Assembly: GCA_030762175.1 (NCBI GenBank)
Contig: CM060846.1
Coordinates: forward strand, 308,050,512 to 308,114,511
DNA: 64,000 nucleotides
Source of the DNA: Metallyticus violacea
Taxonomy: Eukaryota > Arthropoda > Insecta > Mantodea > Metallyticidae
Direction: 5' to 3'
A model generated the notes under the pieces. It was not told the DNA's origin, ran no database searches, and was given only the letters and a program-made list of their open reading frames with translations. Position 1 is the first letter of the stretch, and each line of letters starts with the position of its first letter. Shown here one piece after another: positions 35,263 to 47,350 of this stretch. The position numbers and the translations under genes were made by a program.

Positions 35263-35472
35263 TTTTTTTTTTTTTGATTGATTTATTTATGGACGCTCTT
35301 TTCAACTCAGAGCGTGAAACGGCCGACAAATTTTGCTCAGAGGCCTCTCTTTCAGGCTTGAGGTTCTTTTTCGTGCCGTAAATATACGACACGGGACCCA
35401 CGGTTTTACTTCCCTTCCGAAGGAAGCCATACTTAGGATTTTTGCGCCCGAAAAATCCATCGATCCTGGCCG
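35263..35472 (-). mobile_element. SINE family B, 5'-truncated
   Basis: A perfect 14-bp target duplication TAAACAGTGCTCTT flanks it (35248-35261 and 35473-35486). On the minus strand the element begins just past the B box at CGGCCAGGATCGATGG and runs to the tail with TTGAAAAGAGCGTCCATAAA and a poly(A). The whole tRNA-related head is absent. Confidence 0.9.
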
Positions 35473-35486
35473 TAAACAGTGCTCTT

Positions 35487-36898
35487 ACTGGTATAACTGT
35501 AATTATTGTAATGTCATATATACAATTTTGCTCCCACTTTTATTTACCGGTGGTGCTGCATCGGGCACTTCAGATACCCTTAACAATTTAAAATAAACTG
35601 ATAATTGGATAACTCTTAAGAGTAAATTTTAAAGTTATATCACTAATTCAATTTTTCTAATCTCTTGCTTCTGGTTATAGCAGAAAAGAACTATTCACAG
35701 ACATAAGTTGCACCAAACTTAGCTAGGATTCTAGCATTATACCTATGAAGACGAGGAAAATGTGAATGAGGAAATTTCCGATAAAATTCCAGAAGGCTAT
35801 TCCTGCTCTAGGATGTAATAGGTGACATGAGACTTGACTTACAGCCTGTTCTCTCTGAAAAATAGAATGACGATAATAGGCACAATAATACGCAGAATAA
35901 TTACTTTTAATAATAGGCTTAGTAACGATAGTAATAGACGCGGTAATACTACTTTGTAGCTAATGAAAACAGATGCATGTAACTATAGGTACGTAAATAT
36001 CGATATATTACCTCTGTAATAAATCAATTGTCTTTCACATTTTCCTCCTCTGTGTGGGACGGAATCCTCATAACACGTCTAATCTGTTCATAGCAAATTG
36101 ATTGATTCTTTAAATACGAAGTTTCTCGTATGTTGGAACGTTGGGACACGGTTTCACAAACCAGAGCTATTTATATATCCATCACAGGTTACTTGGTGAT
36201 GATAAATGTCGGCACATTGCAGTAACGAACTGACATTGTGACGAACACATATTGTTTGTGAAATCATCTGCTAAATCGCACCAAGAAACATTATGTATTA
36301 GTATTACCTTAAAATAAATGATATCGTATAAAGCGGACGTAGAATTACTAAATATATGCATCATTATATGGAGGCCATTTTGTTTTAAGCCAACTAGTTT
36401 TCCTATTTGTTTGCAATAAATTTATCACATATTTGTAAAAATTTCCCAAAATGTCTACTAATAGTCATTGTAATATACTTTAGGTTATTGATGATAAATC
36501 ATGTCTTATTAATGGACACGTGTCATATTTAATATAAACTTTTAACACGGGCATAAGTAGCTTAATTCATATTTGACTAACTTCCCATGAAAAAAAGGAA
36601 AAGCAGAAACATCAGCGGATTGTTCGCTCTCTATGATAAAATTGTGTCAATATATTTTGATGCTCTATCAGGAAGAAATTATTTAAACATGCGGGTCTCG
36701 ATACTTCCATGAACGTAAGGTCGTGCGGGAAGTTAGCTTAACTATTTTGACTTGAAAGTGCCGGCTTTCAGAACTATCGACATTCAAGAGAGATATAAGG
36801 ACTCTACATTTGTCCTTTATTCGTTTACCTTGGTGAAAAAATCTGAAAGCCATATTTATTTGTCCTAATTTTTACTTTTGTCATTCAAATGTTTCAAT
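35487..36898. other. AT-rich stretch without recognised features
   Basis: Nothing coding or repetitive was recognised. Confidence 0.3.
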
Positions 36899-36910
36899 GC
36901 CTTTCTAGGA

Positions 36911-36960
36911 TTGATTTATTTATGGACGCTCTTTAACATCTCAGGTCATCAGCGTTAATA
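36911..36960 (-). mobile_element. SINE family B, extreme 5' truncation (50 bp)
   Basis: Only the last 50 bases of the family are present (on the minus strand, AACGCTGATGACCTGAGATG and AGAGCGTCCATAAATAAATC). They lie between perfect 11-bp repeats CCTTTCTAGGA at 36900-36910 and 36961-36971, so it is a genuine insertion rather than erosion of a longer copy. Confidence 0.85.
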
Positions 36961-37289
36961 CCTTTCTAGGAAAGTCGTTCAGATATGCAAAAAGAAATTT
37001 TCTCTGTAATCTACAAACTAGTGACTTAGTTTTAAACAGTATTATATTGGACAAAATATGAACTTTATAATGTGCTATTCTCATTTTTAAAGGAGCCTAT
37101 ACTAATAATAGTATAACAATATATGCAGCGGTATTTAAAAGAGGGGAAGATTTGAAAAAAGGGAAATTTGAATTGTAATCTCAGGGGTAAATAATCCCTT
37201 CCTCTCCGAAGATGGTTACCGCTGTCTTGCAGTTTTGCCACGGCCTGATGCTGGATACTTTAGGGAAGGAGTCCTCGAGGTTAATAATA

Positions 37290-37800
37290 TTTTCCGTTAT
37301 GTAAAATAGAACACAATTTATTGTTCTCACACTGTTGTACATAAACTATTGCACTTAACTAATAAAGATCGTCCACTTAATTCACCCAATACTAACTATC
37401 GCTTTCCACTACTAGATCGCAATGAAAAAAGCCCTTCAACTGACCTTGTCTCGCTGTATGCTCTTGCTAGACTGACTGCGGGCCTCAAAGTTACAAAACT
37501 AAGTAAATAAGTTCTGCGTGACTTTTCCATGCAGCGGATGGCTTCTTCCCTTGAAGAGGTTAAAGTCCTGTCTTTCACCCCTATAGTCGCCAAATGTTTT
37601 TATGGTACCTACCCCGCTTAAGCAATTCTCTAACAGAATGTCAGTAAACATCTGACTCCAGGGTTCTTTACAAATAGCTACAACAGGCTACAGGAATTCC
37701 CAGGTCAGATTTTATGGCTGTGGGTAGCTTTCTGCGCCCTGGCAAGAAAATAACATTTTACACGCAATATTCAACACTTGTACAGGAAAATGACATTACA
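37290..37800 (-). repeat. LTR-like block (tentative)
   Basis: On the minus strand the block begins TGTAATGTCATTTTCC, ends with ACAATAAATTGTGTTC and TATTTTACA, and so shows TGTAA...TTACA ends and a late AATAAA, as LTRs do. It also contains TTGGCGACTATAGGGGTG; TGGCGAC is complementary to the tRNA-Arg 3' end used as primer by some gypsy elements, but here it falls inside the block, which argues against a simple LTR reading. No target duplication or second copy was found. Confidence 0.2.
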
Positions 37801-38024
37801 CATGGCTATAACGAAGTTACATAAAATTATTAGTTACAATCAATCTAATTAAATATGGGGGTGGCAGCTCATAAATACTACCTAATATATTTACATTTTA
37901 AAACATTTGAGGGCAGTTGTTCTAATGTTTCATGCAATTTCTCATCGATACTGGACTCCTACTGATTGCTTTTCGTAATTTTCACAGATAAATTCCATAT
38001 GTCTTCAATGTTGTCAATTACCAT

Positions 38025-38305
38025 CTGACCGCACGGGTGGCCGAGGTCATTAAAGCGACGCGACTCGTGAGCGGGAGGTCTGGGGTTCGAATCCCGCCAG
38101 AACCGTGCTCCCTGACAGGTTTTTTCCAAGTTTTCCTCAGTCCTCATAAATGGCAAATGCCGGGGAGGTACTCTAAACTTAGGCCTGGAACGTTTCCTTC
38201 TTTAAAAAAAAACATTCTTTCGCAATTTATCATTTCATTCTATATATCATCAGTGTCCACTGTCTGTGGTGCCTCAGTAGTAAAAACGGGCGTAAAATAT
38301 CATTA
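38025..38305 (+). mobile_element. SINE family A
   Basis: A box GGTGGCCGAGGTCATTAAAG, B box GGGTTCGAATCCCG, the shared body (CCTCATAAATGGCAAATGCC, TTAGGCCTGGAACG) and the tail AAAAACGGGCGTAAAA are present. No clear target duplication was seen. A minus-strand open frame over its head is not a gene. Confidence 0.9.
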
Positions 38306-38611
38306 AAAATAATAAATATCATTTGGATAGAAAAAGGTTTCACCTTGCAGTATGATAATTGTAAACATCTGCCTGAATACTGCGGTCTTAAAGAAAAGCA
38401 CAGGGTACTGAAAGATTGCCCTTGACTGTCTATAGAATTCTAGAGATATGCAGCAACCGAATTTAAAACCCCTGGTATCAGAATCCCTCATTAAAAGCCC
38501 AACTCCTATACTTTGGTAGACTGTTATTAAAGGCAATGTGAATGTTTTAAGTAAAGAATATTTTTTTCCTTGTTATGGATACATTTTGTCTTCGTCATTA
38601 TATTTGACTGA

Positions 38612-38643
<32 letters not shown>

Positions 38644-38652
38644 TGTGTGTGT
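38612..38652. repeat. (GT)n microsatellite
   Basis: About 20 GT units with one interruption. Confidence 0.9.
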
Positions 38653-39201
38653 CTGTGTTTCTGTACTGATTTATTCATTTGTTTGCGTTCTTAGAAATAT
38701 CAAGAATTTACATGCTGTACTGAAATAATGAGTGGTGATACACAACGATACATAGTTTACATATACTCGAAGATGAAGTTGCTTTATTGCACCCAAAAAT
38801 TACATGAACTTGCGTGCCACTTATCAAGAGATTAGGGCACATTGCAACCAGGCAGGAGTCTGCGGTTGAGGCGCGGCTGGAATGACTCATACGTACTCCT
38901 AATGTAGTTGTTTATTATTGCTGCTCCTTAAAAGTGTAGGCCAAATGTGCGAGTAAGAGAGAGGGGAGATGACCTTACGTTTAATCTCACTCGTTCTTCA
39001 CAAGGCTACGTCTGGGATTGCTGAAGCGCCAGGATGTACGCGTGAGGAAATTACTTGTATTTGCCTTGAGTCTCAACTGTGGACACAACGGACCTTCCTT
39101 TTCTAGATAAGCATGTTCACACTTCCGGTATTGTCTATTCATACCCAACGGCACAATAGCGGGGCATTATTTTGGGTTTTCTAATCTTGCACTTCGATAT
39201 A
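38653..39201. other. Unique stretch
   Basis: Nothing recognised. Confidence 0.3.
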
Positions 39202-40670
39202 CAGAACTTTCCATTATCTTTGCTCACACAAAATCTTTTTTTCTGATGTGTCAAATGAGAAATAGTTTCAAACAAACAAAATGGGGAGTTCTTGCTGAGG
39301 GTATACTTTTTGTATCTCCATTAATGTAGGAGATATGGGATAGAGCTTCGTTATTTTAAATGACACCATGTACATTTTATTTAAGAATATACTTACCCTC
39401 TCCAAGAGCTATTCAGAAATGTATAACACTGTATCATTTTATTCCAGAAAACAGTAGATATGAAAATGCTAAATAATGCATGACTTCTTTTATTTAATAG
39501 TCCTACAACACATTTGTTTAACTGAATAATTTAACCTCTTCAAGGACCGTTTAAACGTTACATAAACATAGAGGAATGTAACAGGATAAACTATGCTGTA
39601 CAGAGCAAGGATCTTGTTTCTGTACTGTACATATTACTAAATACAATTCAGAAGTAAAACGATCCTTTGTAACACTGTTGTTATACCACTACCTGCAAAA
39701 CAGGCCGTTTACACCTCATACTCACAATTGGCATTCATACATACTTACCCCGAACCCAAATATATATAAGAAATAACAACAACCTTAATACAAAACATTG
39801 AACTATTAGGATTTCACGGTTTACATGTGATTATTGGAACAATCTTTCTTCTAGTATGTTGTTACCCAATATTAAGTCCACTCTTCGGATGAAGGACGTC
39901 CTACATCTTTCTACTACTTCCTTCTGGATGACTATATGAATAACAATAATGCATTGCTGCATGTCCCCTGGTGTTGTTGGAACATCCTTGACCGCTCCTC
40001 AAAGAAAACATTTAGTGACGAAAGGTTCTGGGATCGGGCAAGCTAACTTTCTGGTAGATGTACAAATAGTAAGAAGTGCATAGTTATTGAAGTAATCGAA
40101 CAGTTTAATGCTTTGATTGTAATAATTACTTACCCAACGTAGGTAGGTAGGTAATGACATTTTGAGCATGAGATGTAAAGGCCTATTTTGCAGCCAGTGG
40201 TAGTACCACAATGCTGCAAAGCTTGTGCTTCTTAATTGTTATAAGTAATATGTACAGTAGAGTACTAAGCTATGTACTGTAGAGTACAATCTATCCTGTT
40301 GCATTCCTCAATGTTTATGAAATGTTTAAACAGTCCTAGAAGAGGTTCAATGATTTAGTAAAACTAATGCACTGTAGTGCTATTAAATAAAAAAGTCGTG
40401 CATTATTTATCATTTTCATATCTACTGCTTCATAGACTAAAATAATACATTATGACACATTTCTGAATAGCCCTTGGAAAGAGTAAGTGTATTCTTGAAT
40501 GAAATGTACATGGTAGCGAAGCTCTATCGTATCTATTAATGCAGATACAAAAAAGTGTACACTCAGCAACAACCCCCCAAGATGTTAAATAAATAAATTT
40601 TGTTCGAAACACTTTTTTATTTCACGCGTCAGAAAAAAAAAAGAGAGAGAAAGATAAATGGGACACTCTG
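39202..40670. mobile_element. Foldback DNA element with ~600-bp inverted arms
   Basis: TA dinucleotides at 39200-39201 and 40671-40672 flank the element. The termini read inward are CAGAACTTTCCATTATCTTT on the left and CAGAGTGTCCCATTTATCTTT on the right, a Tc1/mariner-style end. The arms stay alignable as reverse complements for about 600 bases (left to about 39815, right from about 40085), with substitutions and small gaps throughout, around a roughly 270-base centre. No transposase frame is present. It is either a long-TIR foldback transposon or an old head-to-head pair. Confidence 0.75.
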
Positions 40671-40672
40671 TA

Positions 40673-42200
40673 TTTCCGGTACTTTTTAAATCTATTACTG
40701 CTTTAATGTCTTGCTCAATAATAGGCTATTATTCTTGCTAAGGTTTCATTCTTGCTACTTCAGTAGAGTGCTGCGGCCGTTTTTATATGTGTGGGAAGGG
40801 GATAAAATTTGAATTGGTTGAATTAATTAATAGTGCTGATTGTATTCGTAATAAGCCTCTTCTTCCCGATGTTCTCTCTGATTTGCCGTCGTTGCTGCAG
40901 TTATTTTTCTGTTTGATCTCAGGGAGTATGGAGTTTCGTGATCGTTTGAGTCAACAGGAAAAACAAGGTATCGAACACATTACACAGAAACTCGTAGAAT
41001 TACAATTTACTCAATTTATTAATCAGATATTCAAAGTGTTTTCATAAGTCTGCGTATCCGTAGCACCTTGAGGACTGCTTCAAGAGATCTGCAGTTCACT
41101 GTTGCACGGTCTAAACTTGTTAACAGCGATAGAACTACACTCGAGATATATTTCTCACAATACTCAATATTTCTACTGCACTATTTATTGTTCTCTGACG
41201 ATTGTTCGCTATCAGTTCGTTATGCACTAACACTGTGTAGTTGACGGCAGAATGGACTGCTCTGATAACTCAAAAGAACTAACTGGTTCGCTATCTGTAT
41301 GACAACGAAGTATTTGACCTACTGTCTCTCTGATGACGACTGACTGATTACTGAACGACCATTGATTGACTACTGCTTGCTGGATATCAAAATCTGGTAA
41401 AATTTTATCACTATAAAGTCTCTCGGTCGTAATATTATGAAAATATCCTATATTATGACTTCCTTGAATGTCCTTATTCGATGCGAGATTTTCTATTGGT
41501 TAATGCCAATATTTAATTCTCCTCTCATATTCTTATTGGAGGCTGGATTGAGGAAAGAAGTCTATCACCCATCTTGCACTAACCTTGTTCATGTGTAAAT
41601 GTTCATGAATAATTCCAATGATTGTTGTTTTAGAAAGGTCCAACATTGCTGCTATTTGTGTAATTTAGAGCCGCCGCTATTATTCTATTTACAGAATCTT
41701 TCTCGTCGACAGAAATCTGAGATGTTTTTCACACCCACAACATTTGCGCCAAAGATCAAGTTATCGTTATGTTATTTTAACAAAGGAATCTTTCGACACT
41801 TGCACAGAAAAACCATCACTTGAGTTTCATGTTTTTTATGATGGTCTGTTTTCTAGACGTAGCCAGTCCTTAAGGCTAGTGGAACCCTTGTTATAAATAC
41901 AGGCATATGCAATAAATATGAATCCGGTCGTTACCTAATAAAAATATATGACAGCGATTCCCTAAAAGGTCCTTGCATAAGTGTTCCCTGTCAAAATATG
42001 GGAATAAGTAAGTTGACCTAAATAGATGTCAGGTTCAATACAAGTCATATACGTACATCAGAACATATTTATAAAACACTAATGTTAATTATAAGCCTAT
42101 TATCAATTTATGGAAGTGAAGCTTGGAGTTTCGGTTTCGGTGCAGTCTATTTCAGAAACAAAAAATGAGGAAAGTATCTTTGACTTTAATGTACTGCCTC
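40673..42200. other. Stretch without recognised genes
   Basis: An 86-codon plus-strand frame at 40787-41047 has no recognised domain. 41060-41400 is rich in short ACTG/TGAC-type words (for example GACTGACTGATTACTGAACG), a texture sometimes seen in LTRs, but no LTR boundaries were found. Confidence 0.3.
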
Positions 42201-42202
42201 TA

Positions 42203-42770
42203 CTAGGGGTATTCTGAAAGTTCTCGGCCTGACTCCGAGAGGTCGTGAAGAAAGCCAAATTACTATTATAGTTGATACGTATCATCTTGTAGATGGAGAG
42301 CTGTGAAGTTTCAGGCGTATGACGATCTTGTAAGCAAATTAGTGTTAATATATTGTACAAAATGGCAAAACTGAAACACGAACTGTGACAAAGTACTTCA
42401 TTTTGAAGTGTTTAACTGAAAAATAGAAACATCCACATTAAAGCATTCTTCTCCTTCATTTCGGAACGGTTAAATGTGGACTGCTGAATTTAAGCGTGGT
42501 CGTATCTAAATTGAAGACGATGAGCGCTCAGGGCGTCCCAAAATAGCTACGACTGACGAGGTTGTGACAAAAATTCACAATGTCGCACTGAATGATCGCC
42601 GAATAGGTTATGTGACATTGCAAAGGTCGTGTCCACTACATTTTACACGAAGTTTAGGGCACGAGAAAGTTTCCGATCAATGGTTGCCACGTTTATTAAC
42701 AATTGACCAAAACGCATTTGAATGAGCATTTCGCAAGAGTATGGAGATTTGTTGTGGAGCGTCTCTTTGA
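42203..42770 (+). mobile_element. Mariner-like element, 5' half only
   Basis: It starts after a TA at 42201-42202 with CTAGGGGTATTCTGAAAG and TCTCGGCCTGAC, aligned base for base with the left end of the copy at 16028. It follows that copy through GACAAAAATTCACAATG and CACGAAGTTT. Stops are present in all frames. The similarity ends near 42770; the catalytic half and right end are missing. Confidence 0.8.
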
Positions 42771-42894
42771 CATAGTGTCGTCAAATAAAGTAGATAATTG
42801 TTTAGAGTTCGAATCTCGTTGATTTCTTCTTTACCTTTACATCTTATGTATGACCATATTTAATTACAAACATTGAAGTACACAACAAACACAC

Positions 42895-42965
42895 TCTGCA
42901 AAACCCGAACCTGTAGTCTTCGAAACCACAGCTTGCCGCCTTATCAATTTAGCCATGTGGTCAGT
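42895..42965 (-). repeat. tRNA-like remnant
   Basis: On the minus strand, ATGGCTAAATTGATAAGGCG (A-box-like) is followed about 30 bases later by ACAGGTTCGGG (B-box-like). It is too diverged for a functional tRNA and is probably a decayed SINE head. Confidence 0.3.
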
Positions 42966-43544
42966 TAGATAGCTCTCTCTAGAATAAGCTATAGAACACG
43001 ATAAATCAGTTGCATTGTCATATTCCGAAATTTTACTGATTTTATAGCACTAAACTTGAAAACACTGATGATGAGATATTAAACTCTTAATTTCCTCGTT
43101 CGTGAAGAAGGTTTGAAGACATTCAAAGACAAATGTTTAGCCTATTTTGTTTTAACATTGACTCACCACTAGAACCCGGATTTTGTGGAAGTACATATTT
43201 TAATGCTACATATTTATACATGAAGAAAAGACAAATGTTGTAGCCACCAATTACTCATTTCAAACATTTTCTTTTGTTCTCAAAACTCATTAGAAGTTGT
43301 AAGTCAATTGTTCACGTATTCATTACTGTCCAAGCTGAAAGCATGGGACTTGTGACAGTGTTTTACAACAGATGGCTAAACAGTGTTGTGCTAAAGTTTT
43401 GGTAAATATATCAGAGTACGATAAAATCTCAACTCGAACAATATTTAGAAATGCATATTATAAATTAACAAGGAATATCTTCAAAGAAACAGGTAAATGG
43501 ATGGCGTAGGTAGAAAGAGGATATTATCTGTACTTGAGACTTGC

Positions 43545-43805
43545 CTACGGGCTACCTCCGGGAGGAGGGGACGTCAGTGGAACCTCCCTTTTGAGTTGTT
43601 TGAGCCCTTTGTAGGCCCTCCTCCATTCCACCTGCCCTGGCACATTCGGATCCGTGGATGAACGGAAGAAATTCATGGAATGCAAATACACATCACAATA
43701 TTCGCCTAAGTGACCCGGGTAAACCACGAAAAAACCCAAGATCATCATGGCTGGTCCAACAGGAATCGAACCCGGGACCTCCCGCCTGAGAAACAGTTGC
43801 CACAC
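43545..43805 (-). mobile_element. tRNA-derived SINE, family C (candidate)
   Basis: On the minus strand a tRNA-like 3' half with the B box GGGTTCGATTCC (AGGCGGGAGGTCCCGGGTTC) is followed by about 200 bases of non-tRNA body (including CTTGGGTTTTTTCGTGGTTT and CACGGATCCGAATGTGCC). It shares no body sequence with families A or B. An 86-codon open frame spans it but is a by-product. Only one copy is in this window, so the assignment rests on the promoter box and layout. Confidence 0.55.
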
Positions 43806-45805
43806 ACAGTTACAGAGGCATCTAATTAATAGTAAGCTTAAGATGTTTACATAGCAATGGCGCGGCGATTATATCCTTGCACAAACTGCAGTTACCTGAA
43901 TTTAAACATTTCTTACAGAAATATTGCTGCCATGATATTCCGGATGAATCATCTATGGGGAAAAATCACTTATGTTGTCGTATATGTGGATCCGACACAG
44001 ATAATTCAGGTTGTTTCATCGCAAAGCTAATTGGTTTCTGAGGTTGCTATTTGACTTACTATAAGCCCTTGGTGGAAGTAAATAATTAAACGATTACTTG
44101 ATACTTAAGATGCGTAGACTACATGACGTTAAAGAAGAGAATCCTGTTGTACACATATGTAGCTGCATACATGTTAAATTCCGGGCATTTTACTTGCCTG
44201 ACTCGTGCACTGCAACGAGTGCCAGAGACAGACGACATAGGTCGGTTTCATTAATCACATCAGTAGGCCGACAGCATCAAGAGACTTCAGGTATGCCTCT
44301 TCAAGAAGCCATGGGAATAATGCAAGATGTATTCAGAAGGTTAGAGTTGTACTAGGTGAAACAGGTGATATAGTTTCCACCGAATGCAAGTTGTGCTGAA
44401 TAACAACCCTGGATACTCAATACTTCAGCCTTTGTGTCTCTTATTTAATTGCGAGACTGTAGAACCCCCGAGAATATTATTGCTAGACCGTTTTTCTATA
44501 TAAATGCGCATCGATGACACGATGGAGAGCGATCGTCCTCTGTGTATGAAGCCATAACGCCAAGACAGAGACAAGTGCATGACTCCAGAATATTTGGAAA
44601 AGTAGTTGTAGATAATTAACTGTGCATCACCCTCCAATTTAACTTAAATGCTTAATTGGGCGACACTTTCCATTGATTCTAAAATAAATTGGCATAAAAT
44701 TTTGTTTATAAAGATATTAAGTATTTAATGTTGCATGTATTTATTTACACAGTTAAGCAATTTAGACTGCAAATGTATGGACTTCTTTCTATATTTAATA
44801 TTACTTCAAACCTGGTTCAGCTATTACCATCTAATTTCAACTTTTTTTAATCATGATATAACGCTGTTATTTTCTTTATGCACTATAGCTTCTCTATCTT
44901 AAATTGTTTGCTAAAACCCCTGTACAACTTCTGAAAATATTATAATGTATTTATTAACACTCGGTATAACAAAAATATTCATCCTTCAATCTCTCGAAAA
45001 TCTATTCTGAACATCCACGGAATCACTGTGTACCTATATTAATGAAAAACAATTAACCAAACTTAAATTTCAGTGATTTGTGTTTTACACGTTCGCTGCG
45101 TTAGCAAAAGTGAAATTTTCTTCCATACTGCTGATATGAAATAAAAACCAAACAATAAAATATACCATAACGTTTACAATTATCAGAATAATGTTACGAA
45201 ATGTCTTTGAAAACTTAAACTAGTACAGAAGAAGATCATTTGGTTATTTCATTGCCAAGCCATAATTTTATGGTTTACACAACTGTATTTATAATTTATA
45301 TTTCTCTTAAACTCGACAAGAACTTGTCATCGAGGAAAAGAGATATTTTTTCCTGAAGTTGCACACAAAACCTCAAACAAGTGCTCATTATAATTGCATT
45401 CTCGTTTGCTCATCATTTATAAGATGTAGTAAGTAGTGCACATCCTTCAGAATAAAATAACGTCGTGTTCACGGAACATTAACTTCGCTACTTCAGAACA
45501 TTTTTTCAGTTTCGCAAAGAGAAATGTACCACTAGACTTTATATCCTCAATCTTTAGCTACGCTGAAATATATACACTAAAATTTATGCTAATGTCTTTA
45601 ATCAGAATGAACTAGGCCTAACTTCAGTAAAGTTTGGCCTTTTTAACGCCACAAAAATCACTTAGAGATAAGAAGCCTCCATAGATATAGCAATGAGGAA
45701 CGAAGAAGGTATATGTTAAAAATACAGCGACATCCTCGTTAAAGGGTAGCCTTATTTCAGCTAGCTCAGTGCGAAAGATACAGGCATGAATGTGTCATGT
45801 CATGC
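43806..45805. other. AT-rich stretch without recognised genes
   Basis: Open frames at 44098-44355 and 44425-44637 show no family resemblance. Nothing repetitive was recognised. Confidence 0.3.
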
Positions 45806-46437
45806 AATTATCTGATGACCGACGCGGCGGCGGGGGACTGCATCGGCAGATAAGCCATCGCTCAGGGAAGACGGGTTACACGAATTGGGACGGGTTTCCG
45901 AACTGCTACTTTGATCTTGCTTGAAACCACTCTGTGTCGTTTGGGGGGGGGGAGAAGAAAAAACCTTGTCTAATCCTATAGCACATTCTGTTAGCAATGC
46001 TAAAAGCTAATACTACTCTATTTTATTAAACAAAGCGTTTTTATACTTGTGTGTCTTTACCGAGTTCACTCGTGCTGTCAAGAAATTATTTTCGGAGAAA
46101 TTCCGAGGTAATTGTGTTCTATGTCGTAATGGGATTAATAAAACAACAGTGTCCACATATTTAGACTAGCTTAAGTATAACACTCGTCAAGAGATGATTT
46201 TGTTTTCTAAAAAGTAATTAAGAATTGTAATGGAAAATTCATAAACATCGGAAATGTGTGGAAAATGAAGGCAAGCAGTTTCAGCACCTTCTTGCGACAT
46301 TTAAATACATTAGAATTTATTATACTGTCACTAGTGTTTGTACCACAGACTCTTGTGTTGCTCTTTCAGTCGGTCCCAACTCTATTGTAGCTTATCGGCT
46401 GGTGTAGTAATCTCCATCATGCTGACCACCAGATACG
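45806..46437 (+). mobile_element. Non-autonomous inverted-repeat DNA element, copy II
   Basis: The left end AATTATCTGATGACCGACGC is mirrored, with divergence, by the sequence read inward from 46437 (CGTATCTGGTGGTCAGCATG). The outer 140 bases match the right part of copy I on its minus strand. The inner right part (GGAAAATGAAGGCAAGCAG, CTGTCACTAGTG) matches copy I near 7835-7960. It carries no open transposase frame. Confidence 0.65.
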
Positions 46438-46559
46438 AGGCTGAATCATATATAAACCGACATTTTTTGTTATTTATTGACGCGAAATTAAATAAATCGG
46501 GATACATATAATTGTTCTACATAATTTCACCATTTGCAAACACGAGCGGAAAAGAAGCT

Positions 46560-47350
46560 CCTTAATTCCATTTATGGAATAATGAGTGGGGTTGGGTTTC
46601 GAAACAATTGCGCACAAATGCACTCACACCTTCTCGCTATCGAATCGGCAATCTCCCATTGCTTCCGTTAACGGTCCATACATATGGTAATCGTAAGGTG
46701 ATAAGTCCGGACCATTGCGAGAATAACCCAAAGTTATCCGGCGAATTTTCTTAGGCTTTTTCCTTGTCAAAGCAGTTGTATGCGGGCGGGCTTTATCTTT
46801 GAGGAGAGGAACTGATCCGATCGACTGTTGACATCTTTTTCCCCGATAAGCAACTTTTACTCGACCAGATGGTGGCGGTAATAAGCTGCACTTGCTGTTC
46901 CACGTTCATGAAGAACACAATACTCTGGGAGTGATGAAAACTGTTAAAAGAACCATCCTAGTTGACAAGTTGTAGTTGTTTTGATATTGCACTCAGAAGT
47001 GTACCCATGTTTCGCTGCAGGCTGCGATACATACGTTTCCCTTTCTCTTTGAACGGCATTAACTAGCAACTTTTTGTTCCTCAGTTAGAATTCAAGGAGC
47101 CTACCTTACTGAAAATGTTCAAGTCCAAGTCATCTGAGATAACTTATCCCAACCTCAGATGCAATTTCAAACTTCGGTCACACTCGACAAGGTTCCAAAC
47201 AGCTCCATTGTTTCCGTTAAGCTCGTCCGAGGTTGATATGAATAGCTTCATTTTCCCCGTTCTTCGTTCTTCTGTGAAACCTTTCAACCGCTCATGCACG
47301 TGTGTTTTAGACAGCGTCTTATCCCTAAACCGACCAATTTCGGCCATTTC
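46560..47350 (-). pseudogene. Mariner-like transposase relic
   Basis: The minus strand gives KTHVHERLKGFTEERRTGKM and AVWNLVECDRSLKLHLRLG, matching the linker and second helix-turn-helix of mariner transposases. After a decayed middle it reads LLKDKARPHTTALTRKK (second Asp motif) and GPDLSPYDYHMYGPLTEAMG (third Asp motif). Frameshifts separate the pieces, the first N-terminal helix-turn-helix is missing and no terminal repeats were identified. Confidence 0.7.
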
